Source: Saprospiraceae bacterium
Lineage (GTDB): Bacteria; Bacteroidota; Bacteroidia; Chitinophagales; Saprospiraceae
Length of the DNA: 40,858 bases
Direction of reading: 5' to 3'
Assembly (NCBI GenBank): GCA_016722285.1
Contig: JADKGI010000003.1
Coordinates: 1-40,858, forward strand
Below the pieces are notes generated by a model. It searched no databases. It worked only from the letters and a program-made list of their open reading frames with translations, and was not told the origin of the DNA. The position numbers were made by a program, and so were the translations under genes. Of this stretch, positions 1-11,600 are shown one piece after another. Positions within the stretch are counted from its first letter, which is position 1. Every line of letters starts with the position of its first letter.

Positions 1-551
1 CTGAAAGGGGCGAACTATGTAGGGATCTGACCGGGAGCATTAGGAGATGACGAGAGCCACCGTGGGATTAATTTCCAAAGATGAGGTAAGCTGATGAGTT
101 ATGTGGGAAGCAATGAATGACATTAGGAGAAGGAACCTTAATAAATACACCATCATAGTAGAAAGCAGACAGAGCAGTGAAAGTAAGGAAATGATATCTA
201 TCGGTTCGGCAGTAACACAAGCAGAATCTTGCACAAGTGACTTGGAGGAGGGAAGAGTAAGCCCTGAAGTGAGAACAGCACCGGTTACCGCAATTGCATT
301 GATGCAGAACGAGCCTAACTCCGTTCAAGGGTCAAACGACGACCTTCTTTAACATGCCGAATGCTGCAGCTGCGACATTGAGCGCGTATGATGTTACCGG
401 TAAGGTAGTAACGGTGAGAGACATCCAGGCAAACAAGGGCTTTGAACAGTGAAATTTTCACCAGAAGCAAGTGGGAGCAAGTGGTGTGATGTAATATACA
501 CTTAAGAGTGGTGAGTTTACAGCTACTAAGAAGATGATTGTGATAGAGTAA
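1..551 (+). pseudogene. Broken 3' fragment of a T9SS-sorted surface protein (cohesin-like domain plus sorting domain)
   Basis: This stretch matches 12403-12948, the last 546 bases of the giant surface-protein gene, at roughly nine bases in ten by eye. It ends at the same TAA stop (549-551). The matching part of the intact gene encodes the second half of a cohesin-like domain and the C-terminal sorting domain of type IX secretion. Here a TGA replaces an Arg codon near base 28. Several one-base indels shift the frame, and the signature that follows QNEPN is destroyed. No long reading frame survives. The fragment starts at the window edge, so more of the paralog may lie upstream. Many substitutions change amino acids, as expected for a dead copy, although poor sequence quality at a contig end would look similar. 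Confidence 0.88.
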
Positions 552-1248
552 TTGAGAATAACCAAAGTGGATCTAATTTTGTCTTGCCTTTTTTTTTGGG
601 AGGAACATCTTTATAGAACAGTGGTGTACAATCTAGATCGAACGCAATTAAGTTTTCGGCATATTATGATACTCGACATAATCTAGAAAAGTATTACAAG
701 ATTAATCAGTTCAAGGACACAAATTCATATAATATACGAAAGACGATACGTGAATTGTAGCATTTTGCTTGGGGATAGGGGCATTATACTCTAAAACTGA
801 TTTTACTAGTTGAAAGAAAAGTTTTTGGAATTGATTTAGTTTCTAATACCCTCAAAATCACTGCTTAATATTTGTTTATAAATGAGTTGGAAATTTCAAC
901 CCTTGAAAATAAGAATAAATGTGAATGACTTTACATTTACAGGAGTTCTTCTTAAGATGTTTGATACATCTCAATGTGTGTTAAGAACCACTGCAATCTT
1001 TGAAAAATATAAGCTAATATATTGCATGATTTTTGCAAACGAGAGATTATGTTTTTATATCTCGCTTTATTCATTTAACGGTGAGTTTACCTGGCCATAT
1101 TATAATATTGCTCAGCTTCCTTGTTTAATCCCTGTGCTTCTTTTATTTTACCTACTAATTTGTAAATGGGTTTTAAACTCTTGTTGTAAGTCATGCATAA
1201 TTTTTGCATTTTTAGTGGCCATTCTCATATTTTTTATTAAAATATAAT
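552..1248. other. Gene-free AT-rich spacer
   Basis: About 700 bases between the dead sorting-domain fragment and the end of the decayed glycosyltransferase. A T-run follows the fragment at about 590-598, without a convincing stem. A 121-codon open frame at 882-1247 encodes a product rich in Phe, Ile, Leu and Cys, which is typical of translated AT-rich DNA, and I do not accept it as a gene. I see no RNA gene, array or clear promoter. Confidence 0.5.
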
Positions 1249-3212
1249 TCAGACAAAAAATAATAGGCCAAGAAAATAATTAGGTTTTCTTTTTATAAGT
1301 GTATTATATGCTTTCACAGCATTTTCAAAATCGCCTTTAATAATATAAACTCTTCCAAGCATATCTAAAGCTAGCGGGTACGTCATATGGCTTTTGAGAG
1401 CTAAATTAACATAATACGAACAGCTATCAACATTTCCAAAAATTAAATAACAATTAGCAAGGGACGACAGCACCGAACAATCTGAAGAGTCCTTTTTTAA
1501 ATAACTCTTAAAATATGGTATGGCTTCACCTATACTGTTTTGGTTTAAAAGAAGGTTCCCTTTATATGCATCAGGCGAAGGTCTTTTGATGATAGCACAA
1601 ATGGGCTTTCCATCAACTTCAATTGTATGGATAGTGCCTGATGGTGGCCAGAATTTGTTTTTAAGCTGGTAGGATTAATATGGGTATTAACACAAATGTA
1701 GTAGTCCCAATCTGTCAAATGCCGGTCGTAATATCGCGAGTAGTTGTATTTAATTCTTTTTCGTCCTTAAGATAGTATGAATATTCACTAAAATTTGAAG
1801 CAGTCCTTATTGTATCTGAATTATCCGGGTGGTATTTTGAAATATACTTTAAGCCTCAGATAGTTGCTTTTTTGTGGAATGGTAGTAGTAGTCAAGTTCA
1901 TAATTTGTAGGCATTCTTTACGCCACAAAAACTTCATTAAAATAAATATATTCATAAGGATGATTTTTAATGATATGCCGGATAGGGTGCATGAGTGAGA
2001 TGACCAAAACAATCCAGAAAAGTTTTTCAATGCCGGTAATTTATTGACAATGGACTCTCTGATAGAATATATTCCTAAAGCACTTAGTGCTGCCATAGGT
2101 GGGTACAGAAATAATACTTGTCGCCAGCCACCATATACATTTGAATCTCTGATGACAATATACACTAATGGAAATATAATTGAGAATGCCAATAAATAGT
2201 GAATAATATTTTTCTTCCAAACTGAATCGGTAAGCTGTTGAATTACAAACAAAAATAAGCCGGCTAAAATAATAATTGAGTTGTTATAAAAATATACTTC
2301 GATAGATAATAGGGTGGTAAGCTTAATGGAATCCGTATAACTTCCCAAAAAGCTGATTTATACCAACACCGACTTTTTTCAAAACCAGCCAAAGCAATAA
2401 AGGATTTTTTAAGGGGCTTACCAAGCCATATGGGCATAATAGCAAACCCAAAAAATAGCTAACTATACAAACAACTAATAATTTGATTAGATTATTCTTA
2501 TAGATAGGTAATCTAATATTTTTTGATTGGTTATAAACTGCTATAGGGAGAAATAATCCTAATAGCCGTACAATATCATACCTCCAATCCTTATGCTATT
2601 AGTAAATGCTATGGATAAAATTAAATATAATATGGTCTTTTTATCCACTTTGTCTGGATATAAAACCATTTTGACATAAAATATAAAAGACATAATGTAC
2701 CCAAAAGCAAAGGGAATATCTTTGGAATTATTGAATGATTGACCCAACAGGTGAGGGCTACAGAGAATGCAACAATCATTGCAGTGATGCCGACTTTGTC
2801 ATTTTTAAAAAGCCTTCCAAACAAGCCAATAAATAAAATGATAAACGCCCCGATGACTCCATTAAGTATATGGCGAAATCGGTAATAGTCATCAAATTCA
2901 AACATCTGGATGAAAAATTGACAAAATGTATCGAATGAAGATCCATAGTACTGCAATTGATCTATTCCGTCTGGGGCTAGTGCTGTAGTATCTGCACCAA
3001 AAGTTCGTAGAAATTTAGGGTGTTATTTCCCTATTTTTACTTGCGTTCCTTCATCTCCTGATACGGATGATGTGCTCGCTAATGCAATTAGAATGATAGA
3101 CAAAATAGCAAATACCAGATAAAAAAGGTTTAATATAGGTCATATCTACATTTTTGGAGCTGGTATGCTTTACCTCTCTTTTATTTTCCAATTGACTAAT
3201 CAAGCAATTCAT
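1249..3212 (-). pseudogene. Decayed membrane glycosyltransferase (family 39/PMT-like) with C-terminal TPR
   Basis: Read on the minus strand from an ATG at 3212-3210, pieces in different frames join into one polytopic membrane protein of about 650 residues. The order is: a first membrane segment followed by SGDEGTQ, a conserved YYGSSFDTF stretch near 2940, repeated hydrophobic helices, GGWRQVLFLYPP near 2140, HPIRHIIKNHPYEYIYFNE near 1960, NYELDYYYHS near 1880, FWPPSGTIHT near 1650, and finally TPR-like helices (1250-1580). This order is that of lipid-carrier-dependent glycosyltransferases, which move a sugar from a polyprenyl carrier onto a target outside the inner membrane. At least six frameshifts or stops break it. 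It follows the oxidoreductase remnant by a few bases, so the three genes here were once one operon. The TPR end alone is still open for about 140 codons. Confidence 0.75.
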
Positions 3213-3217
3213 CCAGA

Positions 3218-4314
3218 TCATAAATTATTTTTATTTTTTCCGTAAGTACCAAATAAAAATATGGATATTCTGAATAAATTTTTTACCAAAGTTGGCCTAG
3301 CATCATCCATTTCTGAGGAGTTGAGCAATACTTTAGCTGAATACATTGATCTACAATATTTCATTGAGATATCTATTTTCAGGTATTGCTTTATCTGGTA
3401 ATATATCAATGCCCAGTTGAAGTTTGGCTTATTACGGCAAGAATTGCAATTTTGCGATTGAAAACCTGAACATTCTATGTCTTGCTGGCAGTCAAAAACC
3501 TGCAACAAATTGTTCGAAGTTTTATAAGGAATGTGAAGGATAGATGACAAACCATGCATACCGGTATTTCCAAATGGAATAAGCGAGCAAAATAGACCAT
3601 CCATCATAGTTATACCCACATTTTTTAGGTTTTCTGATCTTTCACAGAGTATAATTTCACAAAGTTAATATATTACATCAAAAAGTGAAAAGCCAGCTGT
3701 CTCCAAAATCTGATTTGTGCTTGCATAGGTGGCGTTTAGAACAAATTCCGTTGCGATTTTTTTCTTCTGAATTATACTGTATTTCAAACGTTTTGTCTTC
3801 GTATTTAATTGAATTTATCCTTGTATTAAAATGAATACTGCAGTTTGGGTATTTGATAAGTTCATCAAGAAAATACTGTTTCAAGCGCTGAGCATCGTAT
3901 GTATATTCTACAGTTTTCCACATAACTCTCATATTTATCTGAGAGTAAGATGTGACTGTTCTCAACTTGTAAAAAGGGTATATTGGCAGATTGGCAAAAA
4001 TTTTCAAATTGAATTTTATTGATTTTCGAATTTAAAGCAGCGACCGAATAAATACTTTTGAATTTTTTTTGAATACAAAATGGGTAACTATTCGCAAAAC
4101 GTTCAAAATATAAGGCGGACTTGAGAGCAGTGGATAGACTTCTTGGATAATGGTAGCCATTGTGTATTCTGGATTGATTTAAAAATGAAGCCCTCGAAAA
4201 TACTCCGTCATTGTATTCAAGTACAAATACCTTTTCTTTCCTTTTGGCACATTCCAATGCAAAATAAAGACCGTAAATACCAGCTCCGAATTTCACTTTG
4301 TCTGCTGAGATCAT
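3218..4314 (-). pseudogene. Decayed FAD-dependent oxidoreductase (DAO-type)
   Basis: The start at 4314 gives a short strand and a GAGIYGLYFALECAKRK segment, the Rossmann FAD-binding motif of DAO-type oxidoreductases, followed by SFLNQSRIHNGYHYPRS. A second frame carries YTYDAQRLKQYFLDELIKYP (about 3900-3840), a third carries ATEFVLNATYASTNQ (about 3750), and the C-terminal part has DGLFCSLIPFGNTGMHGLSS and IPYKTS (about 3600-3520). Together they make one protein of about 365 residues of the type found in polysaccharide clusters; its substrate is not known to me. At least three frame changes separate the pieces. The ATG overlaps the stop of the upstream glycosyltransferase (ATGA), a relic of translational coupling. 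Function is inferred from the fold only. Confidence 0.72.
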
Positions 4315-5066
4315 TTCTCTAATTTTTTAAAATTCTCCCTTTCCTTTTTTAACCTGAATATTTCTTTCAGATATTGTCCGGTGAGCATCGCAATATCTAC
4401 TTTAGAATGGCCAGCATCCGTCCAGCGAACAGGTATTTCTGTCACTGTGATATCTGACCATATCGCCTTTACCAGCAATTCGGAAAAAAAAAACCATCCT
4501 TCTGTTCTGATTCCGGTATTTATCAATTGAATAACCGTAGGTTTTTTGAAAAGCTTAAAGCCGTACATGCGGTAAGTCAATCTGACATTCAGAATCCATG
4601 TAACGAGCTGGTTAAAAGTTCTGGAGGTGTTCTCCCTCAGGATGCTTCTGTTTTTAACTACGGAACCTTTTAATATCCTCGATCCGTTGATGATTTCGTA
4701 TTTATCCACCTTAAGCAATTAGGATACTTCTCTGAGATGGCTCAGATCAGTCGCACGATCAAGGTACATATTAGACAATATCTGCTTCTGACTGAAGCCA
4801 GGAGGTCCGAAGAGCCAACCCAACACCTTTTTTTGACAGTTTCAGATATTTGATTTCCAGATGCGTTTTGCAAAGCTGCATCGCTATTTTTCCTGTCAAA
4901 TCTGCAGAACCACTGTCTGCTATTACGATAGAAATTCTGACAGGTATTTCGTTTTTAATTAACTTGAGTGCCTGCAATACATTGTTTTCTAATGTTTTTC
5001 TTCATTTAACATGGGGATGGTTATTTCCCAGGTAGTACTTTCAGAACATTGCTCTACAAAATATTT
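4311..5066 (-). pseudogene. Decayed family 2 glycosyltransferase (dolichyl-phosphate-mannose-synthase-like)
   Basis: The reading frame must be assembled from pieces. The first has TTWEITIPMLNEEKH near 5040-5010. The next has IVIADSGSADLTG (about 4920) and GLALRTSWLQSEADIV. A third has YLDRATDLSHLREVS near 4745. A longer intact 3' part (4311-4718) has YEIINGSRILKGS and ends in ERENFKKLEK. This is the layout of GT-A enzymes that build polyprenyl-phosphate sugars: the nucleotide-binding strand, a DxD-like DLD position (here read LDR), and a C-terminal acceptor region. There are at least three frame changes plus an in-frame TAA near 4718. Such an enzyme would supply the lipid-linked sugar used by the membrane glycosyltransferase two genes downstream. 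The true start is not identifiable; 5066 marks the first recognisable residues. Confidence 0.72.
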
Positions 5067-5658
5067 CTATATTTCCTTTAAACCAATTATGGATTTTCAA
5101 GGCACGACTTATTAAATTTTAATTCAAGATGACAAAAGAATAATAATTTTTGAAAATCAGACCTACTTTATCCCTGATCTGTATTTTTTGGATTAAATAA
5201 GCTGGTTGAGGAGTTAAGTATTCTGGCTTTTCCCGATTTCAACACTTTTTTTATTGAATGTAATATAATTTCACCTATTTAGGAATTCAGCAAAAAGTAG
5301 TAAAAATTTACCAAATTTTAAACCAGCTAATAATTACAAATTTGTTCGGTGTTTTTGACTTTGAATGTAAAATTCCCAAAATGAATAAATGCTGGAATTC
5401 TGTAGAATTAATTTTCCCTATTGATACTCAATGGTTGATAGAAAGTTAGTTTGACTTAGTAGTTGGGGCTATGCTTTTTATATTTATATTATTTTTCTTT
5501 CTAATTTGCTAATAATTTATTTTTATAAAATAATGGTAATAAATTATTTAAACAATCAGATAAAAGTTAAATTTGGACTTTGGTTTTAAATAAGGATTTA
5601 CTACATTTTCGATATCTATGAATTATAGAGTACAAGTAATTGTATTCCTGTAATTTAC
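5067..5658. other. Long AT-rich upstream region of the giant surface-protein gene
   Basis: Nearly 600 bases with no coding signal on either strand, separating the decayed minus-strand operon from the plus-strand surface-protein gene. It should hold the promoters for both directions. One match to the Bacteroidota -7 box TAnnTTTG lies at 5568-5575 (TAAATTTG), about 85 bases before the first ATG, but I see no TTTG at the expected -33 distance. I see no hairpin, repeat or RNA gene that I would defend. Confidence 0.4.
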
Positions 5659-8600
5659 ATGTATTCTGATTTTGTATTACAAATATTTAAACCCATGACC
5701 CAATCCATTTCCCTTATTTTTTCCTATTGTGCTCTCTTGTTGAATCTGAACTCAGATCTGATCGATATAGCATGCAAGAAACCGGATACCAAAATTTGTT
5801 CTGTTCAAATTGAAAACAGGTTAGACAATTTTTGTCAAGATAATGTAGCAGATGAAATGTTCGGGCTGAATATCGTTGATACTAAACGTCAATTGGATAT
5901 CAATCCTCCCTGTAGTCCGCCAGACATAACCCTTACAACTTATGGTGCATGCGCTCCAAGTGCAAACGGTCGGATTACAGTCCAGGTATCTGGTGGAACA
6001 ACACCATATAATGTATCCTGGAGTGGACCATCTTCCGGTGACCCAATTGGTGATGAAATTACCATGTCGGGGGGGGTATATAATATAGATGGGTTGGTAT
6101 CGTCAGTCAATACTTATTATGTTACCGTTACTGATATGAATAGTTGCTCAAATACAGCAACCGCTATTATTACTGCACTTTCAGCTGGAACAATCAGTGC
6201 AAATCCAAACATTGCCTCTAATCATGGTTTTGGAATCTGTTTTGGCACAAACATTACATTGTCGTCAAATGGTACACAGGGTGGAACCTGGACTCCCAAT
6301 AACCCATCGATAATTTCAATAGATGCTATGGGGGTAGTAACGGCATTGGTTAATAATATTTTTCAAGTAGATACATCCACTGTTTTCTATTTAGTGTCAT
6401 CGGTTGATGGTACCGGATGTGTCGCCACAACTTCCCAAGTGCAGGTTTTAGATACTCCTACTCCCGGATCGATCGGCAACCCCCAATCTATATGTACAGG
6501 AGGAGACCCTGCATTACTGACATCAGTTAGCTCGGGAAATAATTTGATTGGTAATAATCCAACCGTTTATATTTGGGAAAAATCTACATCTCCATTTACG
6601 ACATGGACTACTATAGGTTCGGCTACAAGTGCGACATATGATCCTCCATCCGGTCTGATGGAAACTACAAAATACAGGAGGATCACTATTGGGACAAATT
6701 GTAATTCTATCCCTACAAATGAAGTACAGGTGACGGTTGGCGATGATACAACTCGACCAACCCCTATCTGTATGGGTATTACTGTTCAAATACCTATGTC
6801 AGGAGATGTTACCATTAATTCTGGACAAATAAATGCCGGTTCATATGACAATTGTGGAATAGCAAGCTTAAGTTTATCCAAAAACGTCTTTTCATGTGCA
6901 GATATACCCTTCTCTATTGTGAGATTAACGGCTACTGATACTAATGGTAACTCAGATTATTGTGAAACTGTGGTTACCGTTCAGGATAATGTTGCACCTG
7001 TAGCAAGATGTAAGGATGTCACTGTCCAAATCACAACATCAGGTGATGTTACCATAAGTGGAACAGCCATTGACAATGGATCTACCGACAACTGTAGCAT
7101 AGCTTCATTGAGTGCATTACCATCTGTCTTTAGCTGTGCCAACCTTGGGCCCAATAGTGTTACGCTCACGGTTACTGATGGTAGCTCCAATTCAAGTACA
7201 TGTTCAGCTACCGTCACTGTTCAGGATAATAATATACCACCAATAATTTCTTATGCAGGTTCTCCTGTATGTAAAAGCAATCCTGATGTGACGGTCAGTC
7301 TTACCGGAATCGCAGGAGGAACTTTTACTGCGGCACCTATGGGTTTGAGCATAGATGCTATGTCAGGTACTATCAAACCATCAATTAGTACACCCGGAGA
7401 TTATACGGTGAGTTATGATATAGCAGCCTTAAATGGATGTTCATCCGGGAAGGCAACAGCTACAATTACAATATATAACTGTGGCATTACCAACGATCCA
7501 TCCATCTCTGACCCATGTACCTGTAAAAATAATGCGACAACACTGCAGACTGACGGGCAGTTTACAGAAGACATAGAAATTGATGCACCAGCAGGTCAGA
7601 TATGGACAGTGACTGCGGTAAATGGTTTGTACACGACAGGTAGTCCTGCCCCTCCAATGGCTCCCATACCAATAATGGTTAATGATGTAATCCCATATAT
7701 CTCTGGAACGACGTACCGTCTTTCTGCTATTCATATTGATAATATGGGGTATAGTATTACAGTAAGTAATGGACAAGGTGCTACCCAGACCATCGGCAAT
7801 AAATGCGCCTACCCTAATGTGGATATAACAGCAATTGGACCTTTTACAAATCAAGCTGGACAAGTCAATGTAACACTTACTGCGACTATTACATCAGCCA
7901 CCACACCTGCCAACGGCATGTTTACCTGGTCAGGTACTGATGTAATCCTTCCAAATTTATTTAATCCGTCTAACCTGACTTTAGGATCGAAGACGATAAA
8001 CCTAAGTTATAAAGCAGAAAATGAGAGCAATGTGTCCCCTGACAATGGAGTGACAGCTGCTTTACCAGGCTGCATACAGCCTGCTACCAGCACGGTAATT
8101 ATTCCGGATGCTGGAAGTATTTCCTGTTTAGGCCAACACAATATATCCGTGAGTGGCAGTTGCTCGTTTGATGCCAGAGCAGATGAATTCTTACCTTTAG
8201 GTGCGACGGGGATACGCTACATCATAGATGGCAAATATCTTTTGGATGGTACTACCTTAACAGCATCTGGTGGATTAAAGTTAACCTCTACCCCAACTCA
8301 AGTCAACCTGATCACCCAACCGGGGATGAAGCTGCTCCTTGGGAAACAGATCAAATATGAACTGATAGGAAATGGAAATGTATGCTGGGGCTATTTGATC
8401 TTTGAGGATAAGATACCTCCAGTCCTGACTTGCCCTGCCCAGAGCACCGTTTACTGCTGGGACGAGAGCACGCTCTTCGGCCAGATAGCATTATTTAACG
8501 GAGCGGCTCCGGGTGGTGGATTTCCATCAGGTGCAGCTACCCCGGGATTTAGTTTATCTCCTTCATTAGGGGTACCAGTTCCTACAGTAGCAGAAAACTG

Positions 8601-11600
8601 TGGACTGACCAACTGGAAGTTCACTGATGTGGTGACAAATACTGTTGATAAGTGTAATACGCTTGTGACCAGAACATGGTTGGTAACAGACTGTGGTGGC
8701 AATACCGCAACGTGTCAACAAACCATTATTGTAAAACAGCCGAACTGGACATTGACTCCAAACCGGCTTATTTTGCCGGTTGACATTATACTCAACTGTG
8801 GTGCCAGTACTGTTCCGATATGTCCTTTGGATGACAATGGAGTATATCAAGCGGCTACAGCAGGTGCACATCTTCCGGTTATACAGGTAGCTGGCTATGC
8901 ACCAAATCAAGCTACGCCTATTTACAAATGTATTACTTTAGGCTTACCGAGCCTGTGTAATTACTATACTACGTACACAGACAATGAAATATCTGCGTGT
9001 GGTGTTGACTGTCATGGCAACAGGAAAGTATTCAGAACATGGCAGATCCTTGACTGGTGTAATGCAGTGTTTGTGACGCATATCCAGGTGATCAAGGTGA
9101 TCGATCAGGTAGCTCCAACTGCTATCGCAAAAGACACGGTAGTGACCACAAGACCATGGGACTGTACAGCAGATGCATATATCCCAGATCTATGGGAACT
9201 GCACGACGATTGTGACCTTCACCCTACAGTCAGACTGGAAACAAAAGACCCTAATGTAGTGATCTACAAAATAGGAGCGAGATGGAGAGCCAGCGGCTTG
9301 AAGTGCGGAGCGAATACATTGAGCTGGGTATTGAGAGACTGCTGTGACAACGAGCGTGTAGTAGATTTCACCGTAACGGTGTATGACAATACAGCGCCTA
9401 TCGCTGTTGCGAAGCAGGATATCGTGATCAGCCTGACACCTGGCTATGATGCTGCGGGAGTAGTGGATGCACAGGCGAAATTGTTTGTCAATAGTGTTGA
9501 CAATGGATCCTATGACAACTGTAGCCCAGTGAGACTGGAGATCAGAAGACCTGCCGGACCAAGTTGTGGTAACTTAGGCTACCAGGGACATAATAGTAAC
9601 AGAACATTCAGAAGCAACCCTGGAATCAATATACCTCCACAAACATCAAGTCCAACTCCATATGCCAATGGAACTACTGTGCCAAACTTTGGTCAGAATA
9701 TGACATGGGGATGGACCAACTCTAGTGGTACTGCAGCGACAAGAGATGCCGGCGTAAGCCCAACTACAGCAAGTTATGTAGTGACTTCTATCAATGTAGC
9801 TGAGGGAGTATGGTACTGGAAAAACAGAGCCACAGGATTAACGACATCCAGTGCGATCGGAAAAGATTATACGGGTAGTTACGCAGTGACAGCATGGGGA
9901 GCAAATTCAACAGCAACATTGTACAACTTCCTGGATGAGGATGGTGGACAGTATGTGAAGTTCTGTTGTGAGGATTTGACTACAGCAGGAGCTGACGTTG
10001 ACAGAGACGGAAAACTAGACACAATGTTCCATCAAGTGATCCTGCGAGTATGGGATGACGGAAACAAAGACGGATGTATCGGCTGTTGGGTACTACCTAC
10101 TACAGCAGATCCATATCCACGTCAGGATAACTACAATGACACGTGGGCAAATGTGAAAGTGGATAACAAAGTACCACCGGTACTTACCTGTCCACCAAAT
10201 ATAACAGTAAGCTGCGAGGCACCGATCACCACCAATGGTGGCACAACTTGGTTACCTGCCACAGCAAATGTATTGACCTTTACAGGCGTACCTACAGCAT
10301 GGTCAGCATGTGGTGTTCCTGCAGTAGAATACAAAGATGTAGTTAGTTTGAATCAGTGTAAATCAGGTACCGTAACGAGAACATTCAGAATAGTAGGAAA
10401 CCCTGGAGTTAACTGTACTCAGATAATCACCATATCATCAACTTATAATTCATCAGTAGTATGGAATTTCCTTGGGTCATGGTTAGCGAGTCCTGGTTCG
10501 ACCAGTGCTTCTTCAAAGAGATGGAATGCATATACTCCTAATAAAATATGTGGAGTTCAGGCAAATGGTGCAAGTACTGATATAACAGATCCAAATGTCT
10601 ATATAAACTATGGACTGAAAGTACTTGAGACGACCAGTTGTGATGGACCGACAGAAACAGAATTGAGAAATGGTCGCCCACACTATGTACAGGGCCCATG
10701 TGATGTGATCGGAGTGAATACAGCGGTAGAGCGTTACGACTTTGAGGACGGCGTATGTCGTAAGTGGGTCGTAACCTATACTTTCATGAACTGGTGTAAC
10801 AACTATTGTGTCAGATTCAAGCAAGACTGGATATTCAGAGACGTGATAGCACCGGTTATCGAATGCGCACCACGAGCAATCTTCCAGCAGCAGGCGAACT
10901 GTACCACAGGTATCACGCTTAAGAAATCAGCGACAGACCTGGGTGGATGTACCGTAGCAGCACCGGCGATAAGTGCGTGGTTGAAGTGGGAAGTATTTGT
11001 AGATGCATGGGGAGACGGAACGTGGGATTATGCGTACAGTTCATTCAGAACAGTATGTACTACAGGAGACGGATTCTGTGATGTTACTTACGGAGGAATA
11101 AGCTCAAGTACAAATCCTGCAGGATTAATACCTACGAAGTATCTGGCACCTACCGTACCGGGAGCAGATGCGACGATCGACTTCAGATATCCTATCACAG
11201 GCAAGTACAGCACGCACAAGATATTGTGGAGAGTATATGACGGATGTCACAACTCAACACAGTGTATCGAGAGATCGAAGTAAAAGATCTGAAGCCACCA
11301 ACCCCATACTGTATCCACCTGAGTACTGCACTGATGCAGGTACCAGTAGGAGCACCGGCTGGATCAGCACCGATGGTAGAGATCTGGGCTAGAGACTTTG
11401 ACAGAGGAAGTACAGACTTCTGTACAGCACAGCAAGACCTGAAATTTACTTTCAACAACTGGTTGCCAAATGCAGACAGAATCTACAGTGAGCACTACTT
11501 TGATGCAGCGGGCAAAGGATATGACATCACAGCGAGCAATACGATTAAGTATAATGCAGGAGAATACCAGAGATGGTTACCATCGCAGAAGTCATCTTCG

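Noticed and set aside
882..1247. 121-codon open frame on the plus strand
   Set aside because: The product is low in complexity, dominated by Phe/Ile/Leu/Cys as expected from translated AT-rich DNA, with no start context or conserved motif.
7441..8910. Long minus-strand open frames within the giant gene
   Set aside because: They lie opposite a well-supported coding frame with clear domains and show no motif of their own, so they are antisense shadows.
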